Shown in pieces: positions 1 to 8,432 of a stretch of DNA of 56,914 nt. Source of the DNA: Pseudomonas donghuensis (lineage in GTDB: Bacteria; Pseudomonadota; Gammaproteobacteria; Pseudomonadales; Pseudomonadaceae). Made by a program: the position numbers and the translations under genes. The notes under the pieces are model-generated. The model was not told where the DNA came from, did not search any database, and saw only the letters and a program-made list of their open reading frames with translations. The stretch lies in contig NZ_JH650778.1 of NCBI RefSeq assembly GCF_000259195.1, positions 23,154 through 80,067 on the forward strand, in the 5' to 3' direction. How positions within the stretch are numbered: position 1 is the stretch's first letter; the number at the start of each line of letters is the position of its first letter.

Positions 1-274
1 AGCTGGGCAGCAGTGCCAGCAAACCAATGGAAAACGCCCCGGCCCACAGGCACAAGCGCATCAACCCCGGCGTACCGAAGCGTGCGGCCAGACGGCTGGA
101 CAGACTGGCACCGACCAGCACGCCGATGGCCGGCATCGCCGCCATCACGCCAATGGCAAAACTGCCGTAGCCCCAGCCTTCCAGGCGCAACGACACCAGC
201 GGCATGCTGACGCCCAAGGCCAGGCCGACACTGAGCACGGCCGCCAGCACGGCGAAATAGGTTCCCCAGCGCAC
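1..274 (-). CDS. MFS transporter, N-terminal part (cut by window edge)
   Basis: Reading the minus strand from a GTG at 274 gives 91 open codons up to the window edge. A GGAGGA sequence lies about six bases before the GTG. The peptide begins VRWGTYFAVLAAVL and shows two hydrophobic helices followed by GVLVGASLSSRLAARFG, which resembles the MFS loop 2-3 motif (G-x-L-a-D-r-x-G). It is therefore most likely a 12-helix major facilitator transporter. The substrate cannot be told. It follows kauB in the same direction, separated by an inverted REP pair, so it may be read from the same transcript. Confidence 0.7.
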   Translation of the reverse strand, partial: MRWGTYFAVLAAVLSVGLALGVSMPLVSLRLEGWGYGSFAIGVMAAMPAIGVLVGASLSSRLAARFGTPGLMRLCLWAGAFSIGLLALLPS

Positions 275-296
275 GCTGTCTTCCTCCAGAAACAAT

Positions 297-343
297 CGCG
301 GGACAAGCCCGCTCCCACACTGTGGGAGCGGGCTTGTCCCGCG
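297..343. repeat. Inverted pair of REP elements, perfect 23-bp palindrome
   Basis: Bases 297-319 (CGCGGGACAAGCCCGCTCCC plus ACA) are exactly complementary to 321-343, with one base between. The core matches the REP elements common in P. putida-group genomes. Lying between kauB and the MFS gene it would form a very stable RNA hairpin, so it may block 3' decay or attenuate transcription. Confidence 0.9.
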
Positions 344-360
344 ATAAGGGCACCCAGGAC

Positions 361-1854
361 TTACAGTTTGATCCAGGTGGCTTTCAGCTCGGTGTACTTG
401 TCCAGCGCATGCAGCGACTTGTCGCGGCCGTTGCCCGACTGCTTGAAGCCGCCGAACGGTGCGGTCATGTCGCCGCCATCGTACTGGTTGACCCACACGC
501 TGCCGGCGCGCAGGGCCTTGGCGGTCAGGTGCGCCTTGGAGATGTCAGCGGTCCACACACCGGCAGCCAGGCCGTACGGGGTGTCGTTGGCGATGTTGAT
601 CGCCTCCTCGACGCTGTCGAAGGTAATGACCGACAGTACCGGGCCGAAGATCTCTTCCTGGGCGATTTTCATGGCGTTGCTGACGCCGTCGAAAATCGTC
701 GGCTCGACGTAGGTGCCACCGGTTTCCTCGAGGATCCGCTTGCCGCCCACCAGCAGCTTGGCGCCATCGCTGTGGCCGGCTTCGATGTAGGACAGCACAG
801 TGTTCATCTGCTGGGTATCGACCAGGGCACCCACGGTGGTGGCTGGGTCCAGTGGGTTGCCCGGCTTCCAGGCCTTGAGCGCTTCAAGCACCAACGGCAG
901 GAACTTGTCCTTGATCGAGCGCTCGACCAGCAGGCGCGAACCTGCGGTGCAGACTTCGCCCTGGTTGAAGGCGATGGCGCTGGCAGCAGCTTCGGCGGCG
1001 GCGTTGAGGTCCGGAGCGTCGGCGAAGACGATGTTCGGGCTCTTGCCACCGGCTTCAAGCCAGACCCGCTTCATGTTCGACTCACCGGCATAGATCATCA
1101 GTTGCTTGGCGATCTTGGTCGAACCGGTGAACACCAGAGTATCGACATCCATGTGCAGGGCCAGGGCCTTGCCGACGGTGTGGCCATAACCTGGCAGCAC
1201 GTTGAGCACACCGGCCGGGATACCGGCCTCGATCGCCAGCTGGGCGATGCGGATGGCGGTCAGTGGCGATTTTTCCGAAGGCTTGAGCACCACCGAGTTA
1301 CCGGTGGCCAGGGCCGGGCCGAGTTTCCAGCAGGCCATCAGCAGCGGGAAGTTCCACGGCACGATGGCGGCAACTACACCCACCGGCTCGCGCGTCACCA
1401 GACCCAGTTGATTGTGCGGGGTGGCGGCGACTTCGTCGTAGATCTTGTCGATCGCTTCACCGTTCCAGCTCAAGGCCTGGGCGGCACCCGGTACGTCGAT
1501 GTTCAGCGAGTCGCTGATCGGCTTACCCATGTCCAGGGTTTCCAGCAGGGCCAGCTCTTCGACGTTCTTCTTGAGCAGGCCGGCGAAACGAATCATGGTG
1601 GCCTTGCGTTTGGCCGGAGCCAGGCGCGACCAGACGCCAGAGGCAAACGTGGCGCGGGCATTTTCTACCGCGCGCTTGGCATCGGCCTCGTCGCAGCTGG
1701 CGATCTGCGCCAGGAGGCGTCCGTCGACCGGGCTGAGGCACTCGAACGTGGCGCCGGAAACGGCCGCGGTGTATTCACCATTGATGAAGGCACGGCCTTC
1801 GATCTTCAATTGCTGGGCACGCTGTTCCCAGTCCGCACGAGTCAGGGTGGTCAT
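361..1854 (-). CDS. kauB: KauB/PuuC-type aldehyde dehydrogenase
   Basis: A full-length 497-residue NAD(P)-dependent aldehyde dehydrogenase. The catalytic Cys302 sits in QGEVCTAGS, the general base Glu267 in WLEAGGK, and the oxyanion Asn168 in PWNFP. This sub-family oxidises 4-guanidinobutyraldehyde and gamma-glutamyl- or free aminobutyraldehydes from arginine and polyamine breakdown in the cytoplasm. In P. aeruginosa, as I recall, kauB also lies close to rpmG-rpmB, which supports orthology. The start is MTTLTRADWEQ, with the purine-rich AAGAGGAGGAG just upstream. A second copy at 17866-19359 has the same length and is very similar. Confidence 0.88.
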   Translation of the reverse strand: MTTLTRADWEQRAQQLKIEGRAFINGEYTAAVSGATFECLSPVDGRLLAQIASCDEADAKRAVENARATFASGVWSRLAPAKRKATMIRFAGLLKKNVEELALLETLDMGKPISDSLNIDVPGAAQALSWNGEAIDKIYDEVAATPHNQLGLVTREPVGVVAAIVPWNFPLLMACWKLGPALATGNSVVLKPSEKSPLTAIRIAQLAIEAGIPAGVLNVLPGYGHTVGKALALHMDVDTLVFTGSTKIAKQLMIYAGESNMKRVWLEAGGKSPNIVFADAPDLNAAAEAAASAIAFNQGEVCTAGSRLLVERSIKDKFLPLVLEALKAWKPGNPLDPATTVGALVDTQQMNTVLSYIEAGHSDGAKLLVGGKRILEETGGTYVEPTIFDGVSNAMKIAQEEIFGPVLSVITFDSVEEAINIANDTPYGLAAGVWTADISKAHLTAKALRAGSVWVNQYDGGDMTAPFGGFKQSGNGRDKSLHALDKYTELKATWIKL

Positions 1855-2051
1855 ACGAAACTCCTCCTCTTGTTAAGGTGCAGTGCCGCACGAGGGCTTG
1901 GGGGCACTGGCGAAAATTCTGGCTGGGCGACACAGGCGCACAGGCACCTGTCACCCTAAACCACCGGCACCCTAATTTTCAATATATTTGACATAATCAC
2001 ATCAAACACCTACTGATGTTCATTTTATTAAACAACAAAAGGGGCCCGACC

Positions 2052-2411
2052 ATGAGCATTAACCAAATCATCGACTTTGCCCAGGTGCTGACCGAGGCGG
2101 AACGCTACCGCCCCGCGGCGGAAAAGGTACTCAAGGGCGACCCCGAGCAGGCGGTCTTCAACCATTACTCCAGCCCCTGCGCACAGTTTCATGCAGGCGT
2201 CTGGGAAGGGGCGGTCGGGCAGTGGACCGTCAATTACACCGAACACGAGTATTGCGAAATCGTACAAGGGGTATCGGTGCTGCGTGATGAGGCGGGCGAG
2301 GCGAAAACCCTGCGCGCTGGCGACCGCTTCGTGATTCCGGCGGGCTTCAAGGGTACCTGGGAAGTGCTGGAGCCGTGCCGCAAGATCTATGTGATGTTCG
2401 AGCAAAAATAG
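2052..2411 (+). CDS. Small cupin-fold protein (DUF861 / EutQ-like)
   Basis: 119 residues. The block WTVNYTEHEYCEIVQG followed by GDRFVIPAGFKGTWEV is the pattern of a single-domain cupin of the cupin_3 (DUF861) type, a beta-barrel that often binds small acids or ureido compounds. ATG 2052 was chosen over an in-frame ATG at 2016 because AGGGG lies just before it and the conserved family begins near MSINQIID. It is divergent from kauB with a 197-base AT-rich gap holding TTGACA at 1988-1993. The substrate is unknown; a role tied to amino-acid or polyamine catabolism is only inferred from the neighbour. Confidence 0.75.
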   Translation: MSINQIIDFAQVLTEAERYRPAAEKVLKGDPEQAVFNHYSSPCAQFHAGVWEGAVGQWTVNYTEHEYCEIVQGVSVLRDEAGEAKTLRAGDRFVIPAGFKGTWEVLEPCRKIYVMFEQK

Positions 2412-2433
2412 ATAACTACCGCTCGAGCAGGGC

Positions 2434-2469
2434 TTGCCCAACCGAGCATGGCGTTGCCCAACCGGGCAT
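2434..2469 (+). repeat. Two-copy tandem 16-bp repeat between cupin and I78-like genes
   Basis: TTGCCCAACCGAGCAT at 2434-2449 is repeated as TTGCCCAACCGGGCAT at 2454-2469, a 20-base period with one difference. It lies in the short gap before the next gene, ending about 20 bases before its start. The function is unknown. Confidence 0.8.
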
Positions 2470-2492
2470 TCAATCACGAAGGAAGCAACGTC

Positions 2493-2696
2493 ATGACCAA
2501 TGAAGAAGCCCTGCAACAGATCGATCACCTTATCGGTAGCCGCTATGTGACCAGCGTCAAGGCCTACGTCAGCGAGCTGACCGGTCGTGACCGCGTCGTC
2601 GGCATCGATGAACGCTCGACTCGCGAGTATGATCCAGAGCGGATTCAGATCGAGGGGGATGCGGACGGCAGGATTGAAGCGTTCGCCTTCAACTGA
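2493..2696 (+). CDS. Small I78-family (peptidase inhibitor-like) protein
   Basis: 67 residues from an ATG with GAAGGAAGC at good distance. The C-terminal half, GRDRVVGIDERSTREYDPER followed by IQIEGDADGRI, matches the I78 inhibitor pattern (RV-x-x-ID-x-R-x-T-x-EY-x-P-x-R, then G-x-I). The family is known from proteinase inhibitors and from many small uncharacterised proteins. Unlike many members it has no signal peptide or lipobox, so it should be cytoplasmic. An upstream ATG at 2448 is in frame but poorly placed. It ends just before a bidirectional terminator shared with rpmG. Confidence 0.7.
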   Translation: MTNEEALQQIDHLIGSRYVTSVKAYVSELTGRDRVVGIDERSTREYDPERIQIEGDADGRIEAFAFN

Positions 2697-2740
2697 TCGA
2701 CGGCCGGGTTTAGGCCCGGGTGCAGAAAAAGCAGCATAAA

Positions 2741-2777
2741 AAAAAGGGCCCGTATCCAGAGATACGGGCCCTTTTTT
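2741..2777. terminator. Bidirectional rho-independent terminator
   Basis: The 11-bp stem GGGCCCGTATC / GATACGGGCCC (2746-2756 and 2761-2771) has a CAGA loop, with a run of A on its left and T6 on its right. It can end both the plus-strand I78-like gene and the minus-strand rpmB-rpmG operon. Confidence 0.93.
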
Positions 2778-2792
2778 CGTCAGCCGGATCAA

Positions 2793-2948
2793 TTACTTGA
2801 TCTTGGCTTCCTTGTAGATCACGTGCTTGCGAACAACCGGATCGAATTTTTTGATTTCGATTTTGTCCGGAGTGGTGCGCTTGTTCTTGTCGGTGGTGTA
2901 GAAGTGGCCGGTATTAGCGGTCGACACCAGACGGATCAATTCACGCAT
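2793..2948 (-). CDS. rpmG: 50S ribosomal protein bL33
   Basis: 51 residues, MRELIRLVSTANTGHFYTT at the start and IEIKKFDPVVRKHVIYKEAK near the end, which is bL33 of the cysteine-free type (no CxxC zinc pair). This suggests a zinc-independent form. The start has AGGGAGAG upstream. It lies 11 bases after rpmB in the usual rpmB-rpmG order and is followed by the terminator at 2741-2777. Confidence 0.97.
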   Translation of the reverse strand: MRELIRLVSTANTGHFYTTDKNKRTTPDKIEIKKFDPVVRKHVIYKEAKIK

Positions 2949-2959
2949 GATTCTCTCCC

Positions 2960-3196
2960 TTAGACCTTAGCGCCGTTACGGCGAATGTCGACCAGAACGG
3001 CATCAATGCCGCGCTTGTCGATGATGCGCATGCCTTTGGCAGATACGCGCAGACGCACGAAACGCTTCTCGGACTCGACCCAGAAGCGATGATGCTGCAG
3101 GTTCGGCAGGAAACGACGACGGGTTTTGTTGTTTGCGTGGGAAATGTTATTCCCGGTTACCGGACCCTTACCGGTAACTTGACAGACTCTCGACAT
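2960..3196 (-). CDS. rpmB: 50S ribosomal protein bL28
   Basis: 78 residues, MSRVCQVTGKGPVTGNNISH, then NKTRRRFLPNLQHHRFWVES. This is the full-length bL28 pattern, and the protein belongs to the large subunit near the exit site. It is the first gene of rpmB-rpmG. Upstream the leader has GAGGGCTGAGGC before the ATG and a small hairpin at 3222-3240. Confidence 0.97.
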   Translation of the reverse strand: MSRVCQVTGKGPVTGNNISHANNKTRRRFLPNLQHHRFWVESEKRFVRLRVSAKGMRIIDKRGIDAVLVDIRRNGAKV

Positions 3197-3221
3197 GCCT
3201 CAGCCCTCTAAAACCACATGC

Positions 3222-3240
3222 CCAACCCGGCATGGGTTGG
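3222..3240 (-). other. Hairpin in the rpmB 5' leader
   Basis: CCAACCC (3222-3228) pairs with GGGTTGG (3234-3240) across a 5-base loop, about 26 bases before the rpmB start codon. It has no T tract. It might influence rpmB translation; this is inference only. Confidence 0.45.
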
Positions 3241-3344
3241 CCGCTTAATCTCTCAGTCTTTGGCGCCAGGCGCCGTGTTTCTTCAGGGTCTTATCGACTC
3301 GGTCAGCAGATGCGACAAGCCGAGCCCCTAGAAAAGAGCGCTGC

Positions 3345-3373
3345 TTTATACCAGAAAGACCAGAGCACAACAA
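3345..3373 (-). promoter_or_regulatory. Candidate sigma-70 promoter of rpmB-rpmG
   Basis: On the minus strand TATAAA (3345-3350) lies 17 bases after TTGTTG (3368-3373). It would give a leader of about 140 bases. The rest of the 362-base gap 3197-3558 holds no convincing gene; the short open frame at 3245-3481 has no family pattern. Confidence 0.5.
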
Positions 3374-3558
3374 CAGAAGATGTGCTTTGACTTGCTGTTC
3401 GACACGCCGGAGCAGCATAACCACTGGCCCGGCAAGCTGTCGACCGCTCGTCGCTCGATCGGCAAAAAAGGATATGGTCATTTGCGCCCCAGCGCACTAG
3501 GGTAGGACTTTTCCAGACTGCACTGGCAGATGGGCCACCGATCAGCCAAGGAATCCCC

Positions 3559-5148
3559 ATGCGCGCTGCCGTTCTACCCCTGTTGTTCGCCACCCTGCTC
3601 GGCCCGGCTTTCGCCCAGGCGGCTGCGCTGAGCGTGTGCACCGAAGCCAGCCCCGAAGGCTTTGACGTGGTCCAGTACAACTCGCTGAGTACCACCAATG
3701 CCTCGGCCGACGTGCTGATGAACCGCCTGGTCGAGTTCGACGCGCGCCAGGGCCAGGTAGTGCTGAGCCTGGCCGAAAGCTGGACGGTATCGCCGGACGG
3801 CCTTATCTACGAGTTCAAGCTGCGTCCGGGGGTGAAATTCCACAGTACCGGCTACTTCAAGCCCAATCGCACGCTGGACGCCGACGACGTGCTGTTCAGC
3901 TTCCAGCGCATGCTCTACCCCGCCCATTCCTGGCACAAGATCGCCCAGAACGGTTACCCGCACGCCCAATCGTTGCAACTGCCAAGCCTGATCAAGCAGA
4001 TCGAGGCCCCAGACCCGCTGACCGTGCGCTTTACCCTCGACCACCCCGACGCCACTTTCCTGGCCACGCTGAGCATGGGCTTTGCTTCGATCTACTCCGC
4101 CGAGTACGCCGACCAACTGCTCAAGGCCGGCACTCCGGAGAAGCTCAACAGCCAGCCAATCGGCACCGGGCCGTTCGTCTTCAATCGCTTTCAGAAGGAT
4201 GCCGTGATCCGCTACCGGGCAAACGCTGATTACTTTGCCGGCAAACCGGGTGTCGACCCGTTAATCTTCGCCATCACCCCCGACGCCAACGTGCGCCTGC
4301 AAAAACTCAAGCGCAACGAGTGCCAGATCGCCCTGTCGCCAAAACCGCTGGATATCGCCGCGGCCAGCGAGGATCCGACCCTGAAGGTAGAAAAGACCGA
4401 AGCCTTCATGACCGCGTTCGTCGCCATCAATAGCCAGCATGCACCACTGGACAAGCCGGAGGTACGCCAGGCCATCAACCTCGCGTTCGACAAGACCAGC
4501 TACCTCAAGGCGGTGTTCGAAGACACCGCGGTGGCTGCCAATGGCCCCTACCCGCCCAATACCTGGAGCTACGCCAAGGACCTGCCCGGCTATCCGGCCA
4601 ACCTCGACAAAGCCCGGGCACTGTTGGCCAAGGCCGGCCTCAAGGACGGCTTCAGCACCACCATCTGGACCCGCCCGCAAGGCAGCCTGCTCAATCCCAA
4701 CCCGAGCCTGGGCGCACAATTGCTGCAGGCGGACCTGGGCAAGATCGGCATCAAGGCCGAGATCCGCGTGATTGAATGGGGTGAGCTTATTCGCCGGGCC
4801 AAGGCGGGTGAGCATGACTTGCTGTTCATGGGCTGGGCCGGGGATAACGGCGACCCGGACAACTTCCTCAGCCCGCAGTTTTCCTGCGCGGCGGTCAAGT
4901 CCGGCACCAACTTCGCACGCTTTTGCGACCAGCGCCTCGATCAGTTGATCAGCGCCGGCAAGACCACCAACGACCAGAGCGTGCGCAGCCGCCTGTACCA
5001 ACAGGCGCAGACGCTGATTCAGCAACAGGCCTTGTGGCTGCCCCTGGCCCACCCGACGGCGGCCGTGCTGGCGCGCAAGGATGTCCAGGGTTACCAGGTC
5101 AGCCCGTTCGGTCGCCAGGACTTCGCCGGGGTCAGCACCTCGCGCTAG
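3559..5148 (+). CDS. Periplasmic dipeptide/oligopeptide-binding protein (DppA-like)
   Basis: 529 residues with a signal peptide (MRAAVLPLLFATLLGPAFAQA) followed by LSVCTEASPEGFDVVQYNS, the N-terminus typical of DppA-type solute-binding proteins (SBP_bac_5). The mature protein would bind di- or oligopeptides, or possibly haem or opines, in the periplasm. No ABC permease or ATPase gene lies beside it, so it must work with a transporter encoded elsewhere. AAGGAATCCCC precedes the ATG. Its stop overlaps the end of radC, which runs the other way. Confidence 0.88.
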   Translation: MRAAVLPLLFATLLGPAFAQAAALSVCTEASPEGFDVVQYNSLSTTNASADVLMNRLVEFDARQGQVVLSLAESWTVSPDGLIYEFKLRPGVKFHSTGYFKPNRTLDADDVLFSFQRMLYPAHSWHKIAQNGYPHAQSLQLPSLIKQIEAPDPLTVRFTLDHPDATFLATLSMGFASIYSAEYADQLLKAGTPEKLNSQPIGTGPFVFNRFQKDAVIRYRANADYFAGKPGVDPLIFAITPDANVRLQKLKRNECQIALSPKPLDIAAASEDPTLKVEKTEAFMTAFVAINSQHAPLDKPEVRQAINLAFDKTSYLKAVFEDTAVAANGPYPPNTWSYAKDLPGYPANLDKARALLAKAGLKDGFSTTIWTRPQGSLLNPNPSLGAQLLQADLGKIGIKAEIRVIEWGELIRRAKAGEHDLLFMGWAGDNGDPDNFLSPQFSCAAVKSGTNFARFCDQRLDQLISAGKTTNDQSVRSRLYQQAQTLIQQQALWLPLAHPTAAVLARKDVQGYQVSPFGRQDFAGVSTSR

Positions 5149-5819
5149 AGCCAGCCGTGCTCGGCCATCGACAGCGGCTCGCCGTCGCCGATGACGAAGT
5201 GGTCGAGCACGCGCACTTCGATCATGTCCAGCGCCTTGGTCAGGCGCCGGGTCAGGACCAGGTCGGCATCGCTAGGCTCGCTCACGCCTGAAGGATGGTT
5301 GTGGCAGAGGATCAACGCCGCGGCGTTATGTGCCAGGGCGCGCTTGATCACCTGCCGGGGATAGACGCTGGCGCTGTTGATCGAGCCCTGAAACAACGCC
5401 TCGAAGGCCAGCACCCGGTGCTTGCTGTCGAGAAACAGGCAACCGAAAACCTCATGCGGCTCGTGGCGCAGGCGCGCCTTGAGGTAGTCCTTGACCGCCT
5501 GGGGGCTCTGCAGGGCTGAATCGCGCCGCAGGCCCTCGGCCAGGTGGCGCCGGGACATTTCCAGCACGGCCTGCAATTGGGCGAACTTTGCCGGGCCCAG
5601 GCCGAGCTCGCCATTGAAGCTGCGGCTGTCTGCCTCCAGCAGCCCGCGCAGGCTGCCGAAGCGCCCGAGCAGATGCCTGGCAAGGTCGACCGCGCTACGC
5701 CCACGCACTCCGGTGCGCAAAAAAATCGCCAGCAGCTCGGCATCCGACAGGTTGCCCGCCCCCGACTCCAGCAGTTTTTCCCGCGGCCGCTCCGCCGCAG
5801 GCCAATCCCTGATACTCAT
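5145..5819 (-). CDS. radC: RadC family JAMM-domain protein (UPF0758)
   Basis: 224 residues. The N-terminal half has a helix-hairpin-helix-like region (AELLAIFLRTGVRGRSAVDL). The C-terminal half carries the JAMM metalloprotease-like motif ALILCHNHPSGVSEPSDAD (H-x-H-x10-D). The family was named for DNA repair, but the true function is unsettled. It converges with the binding-protein gene with a 4-base overlap and is divergent from coaBC. Confidence 0.93.
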   Translation of the reverse strand: MSIRDWPAAERPREKLLESGAGNLSDAELLAIFLRTGVRGRSAVDLARHLLGRFGSLRGLLEADSRSFNGELGLGPAKFAQLQAVLEMSRRHLAEGLRRDSALQSPQAVKDYLKARLRHEPHEVFGCLFLDSKHRVLAFEALFQGSINSASVYPRQVIKRALAHNAAALILCHNHPSGVSEPSDADLVLTRRLTKALDMIEVRVLDHFVIGDGEPLSMAEHGWL

Positions 5820-5952
5820 GACAATTCCCTCTGTCTTTCGGTTACTGCTCCCGGTTTGAGCCCTGTGCTACATTAGCCGCTCATTTTTACGCGACGAACC
5901 GGCCTGGGGAGGCGTCGTCGCCGCGTGTAATCACTGAGCAAAAGGCAAGCCT

Positions 5953-7161
5953 ATGCAGCGGCTGTATCGGAAGCGCATCGTTCTCGGCGTCGGCGGCGGC
6001 ATCGCCGCCTACAAGAGTGCCGAGCTGGTTCGCCGACTCCTGGAACACGGCGCCCAAGTGCGCGTCGTCATGACCCGTGGCGGGGCCGAATTCATCACCC
6101 CGCTGACCATGCAGGCCCTGTCCGGCCACCCGGTGCACATGGACCTATTGGACCCTGCTGCCGAAGCGGCGATGGGCCATATCGAGCTGGCCAAGTGGGC
6201 CGACCTGGTGCTGATTGCCCCAGCCACCGCCGACCTGCTCGCGCGCCTGGCCCAGGGTGTCGCCGACGATCTGCTGACCACCCTGGTGCTGGCTACCGAT
6301 GCCACCGTGGCCGTGGCCCCGGCGATGAACCAGGCGATGTGGCGCGACCCGGCCACCCAGGCCAACCTTGAGCTGCTGCAAAGTCGTGATATCCAGGTGT
6401 TCGGCCCGGCCTCCGGCAGCCAGGCCTGTGGCGATGTGGGCCTGGGCCGCATGCTCGAAGCCACTGACCTGGCCTGGTGCGCCGCCGAGACCTTCAAGCG
6501 CGAGTCGCTGACCGGCAAACACGTGCTGATCACTGCCGGCCCGACCCAGGAAAACATCGACCCGGTGCGCTACATCACCAACCACAGCTCGGGGAAAATG
6601 GGCTTTGCCCTGGCTGAAGCCGCCGTGGAGGCTGGCGCCAAGGTGACGCTGGTGACCGGCCCGGTGAACCTGCCGACACCCGATCGCGTCACCCGCATCG
6701 ACGTGGTCAGCGCCCGCGACATGCTCGCCGCCTGTGAAGCCGCCATCCCCTGCGATGTGTTCATCGCCTCGGCAGCAGTCGCAGACTACCGCCCAGAAGT
6801 GGTGGCCCCGCAAAAACTCAAGAAAGACCCTACGACAGGTGACGGCCTGCTGCTGCAGATGGTCCGCAACCCGGACATTCTCGCCAGCATCTCCACCCGT
6901 CCTGACCGCCCGTTCAGCGTCGGCTTTGCCGCCGAGACCGAACACTTGCTCGATTACGCCGCGCGCAAGCTCAAGGACAAGAACCTCGACCTGATTGTCG
7001 CCAACGATGTGGCCAACCCCAGCATCGGCTTCAACAGCGAGGAGAACGCCTGCAGCGTCATCGACCGTCAACTTCACGCAACAGTTTTCGCGCAGACCAG
7101 CAAGGGCAAGATTGCCCGCCAGCTGGTAGCCTTCATTGCCGAACGTCTTAACCAGGTTTAA
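5953..7161 (+). CDS. coaBC: Bifunctional phosphopantothenoylcysteine decarboxylase / synthetase
   Basis: 402 residues. The N-terminal CoaC flavoprotein part has GGGIAAYKSAELVRRLLE, the PAMNQAMW motif and the SQACGDVGLGRM cysteine motif. The C-terminal CoaB part has ITAGPTQENIDPVRYITN, then SSGKMG and KLKKDP. It joins cysteine to 4'-phosphopantothenate and decarboxylates it, two steps of coenzyme A synthesis. It is followed six bases later by dut, the widely conserved coaBC-dut order. Confidence 0.96.
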   Translation: MQRLYRKRIVLGVGGGIAAYKSAELVRRLLEHGAQVRVVMTRGGAEFITPLTMQALSGHPVHMDLLDPAAEAAMGHIELAKWADLVLIAPATADLLARLAQGVADDLLTTLVLATDATVAVAPAMNQAMWRDPATQANLELLQSRDIQVFGPASGSQACGDVGLGRMLEATDLAWCAAETFKRESLTGKHVLITAGPTQENIDPVRYITNHSSGKMGFALAEAAVEAGAKVTLVTGPVNLPTPDRVTRIDVVSARDMLAACEAAIPCDVFIASAAVADYRPEVVAPQKLKKDPTTGDGLLLQMVRNPDILASISTRPDRPFSVGFAAETEHLLDYAARKLKDKNLDLIVANDVANPSIGFNSEENACSVIDRQLHATVFAQTSKGKIARQLVAFIAERLNQV

Positions 7162-7167
7162 CTTCGC

Positions 7168-7623
7168 ATGCACGCTCTACAAGCCAAGATTCTCGATCCA
7201 CGCATCGGCAGCGAGTTCCCGCTGCCGCAGTACGCCACCCCAGGCTCGGCCGGTCTCGACCTGCGCGCCATGCTCAAGCAAGACACCGTCCTCGAGCCAG
7301 GCCAGACCCTGCTGATCCCTACCGGCCTGTCGGTGTACATCGGCGATCCGGGCCTGGCGGCACTGATCCTGCCGCGCTCGGGCCTTGGCCATAAACATGG
7401 CATCGTCCTCGGCAACCTGGTCGGCCTGATCGACTCCGACTACCAAGGCGAGCTGATGGTCTCGTGCTGGAACCGCGGCCAGACCCCATTCACCATCGCC
7501 ATCGGCGAGCGCATCGCGCAGCTGGTGCTGGTACCAGTGGTACAGGCGCACTTCGATATCGTCGAAACCTTCGACGAAAGCCAGCGTGGCGCTGGCGGCT
7601 TCGGTCATTCCGGTAGCCATTGA
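7168..7623 (+). CDS. dut: dUTP diphosphatase
   Basis: 151 residues with the five trimeric dUTPase motifs, including LPRSGLGHKHGIVLGN, GLIDSDYQGEL, ERIAQLVLVP and the C-terminal arm RGAGGFGHSGSH. It hydrolyses dUTP to dUMP, keeping uracil out of DNA and feeding dTMP synthesis. It sits between coaBC and a small membrane-protein gene that overlaps its stop by four bases. Confidence 0.97.
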   Translation: MHALQAKILDPRIGSEFPLPQYATPGSAGLDLRAMLKQDTVLEPGQTLLIPTGLSVYIGDPGLAALILPRSGLGHKHGIVLGNLVGLIDSDYQGELMVSCWNRGQTPFTIAIGERIAQLVLVPVVQAHFDIVETFDESQRGAGGFGHSGSH

Positions 7624-8432
7624 GGCACTTCCAGCAGGTGCTACCGGGGCTACTGATTGCCCTGGCTGGCCTGCTTGCGGGCGTACTACTGACTTGGTTC
7701 ACCGCAGTGCTGCCTGGCCAGCGTGACCACCGTAACAACCTGGCTTACGCCCAGGCCGGTGCACTCGTATCGCACCTGGACGCCTCGATCATTGGCGTCA
7801 CCCGCGAGGTGGACGCCCTGATCAGAAGCCCGGTGGTACTGGCATTGGTACAGTCACCTGACCCACAAAAGCTGCTCGGCGCATTCGCCCACCTCGACGG
7901 CCTGGTGGCGGCACAGTTGCTCAAACCTGGACAGGCCGCCTCGAGCCCACCCATGAGCGAGCCCGTGCTCGACATGGTCCGGCGCGCCGAGCGCGGCGTA
8001 GCGCCTGCCCTTGAAGCCTATCCTGAGGCTGGACAGCAACGGGTTTACAGCGTCACCGCACTGCGTGAGTCCGCTGACGCCCCCGTACAAGCCATTCTGG
8101 TGCTCACATTCGCGCTCTCACGCTTCACTGACCCACTGCAGCGCGATGCGGGTACGCTTGGTCAGATGCGACTGACACAATTGGTGTTCAACGACCCACC
8201 CGTCGAGCTTTTCAGCCACGGCCACAGCCAGGCGCCGGCACTGCACCAGCTGGGTACTGCCAACGCCACCTGGGCCTTGGGGTTTCAGCCCGGCCCCTTG
8301 ATCGAGAACGCCTCGGCATTCAGGCTCAACCCCTGGTTGCTGCTCGCCGCCTTTCTGGCGTTAACCGGCCTGGTCGGCGGCTTATGGTTAACCGCCAGAC
8401 GGTCCAAGAATGGAGCGGTAAACAACAGCTGA
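7620..8432 (+). CDS. Two-helix membrane protein upstream of algC (AlgC N-terminal-extension-like)
   Basis: 270 residues starting at a TTG that overlaps the dut stop (TTGA). One membrane helix near the N-terminus (LPGLLIALAGLLAGVLLTWF), about 200 residues that should lie in the periplasm, a second helix (PWLLLAAFLALTGLVGGLWL) and a short basic tail give a sensor-like layout without a cytoplasmic output domain. From memory, in some pseudomonads a similar region is annotated as the N-terminal half of a long AlgC. Here a TGA ends it 125 bases before algC. The role is unknown; a membrane partner of AlgC is inference. Confidence 0.7.
   Translation: MRHFQQVLPGLLIALAGLLAGVLLTWFTAVLPGQRDHRNNLAYAQAGALVSHLDASIIGVTREVDALIRSPVVLALVQSPDPQKLLGAFAHLDGLVAAQLLKPGQAASSPPMSEPVLDMVRRAERGVAPALEAYPEAGQQRVYSVTALRESADAPVQAILVLTFALSRFTDPLQRDAGTLGQMRLTQLVFNDPPVELFSHGHSQAPALHQLGTANATWALGFQPGPLIENASAFRLNPWLLLAAFLALTGLVGGLWLTARRSKNGAVNNS

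Noticed and set aside
322..1959. Long open frame on the plus strand across kauB (545 codons)
   Set aside because: It is antisense to a clear aldehyde dehydrogenase; GC-rich codon use leaves such mirror frames open. No family motif and no ribosome-binding site.
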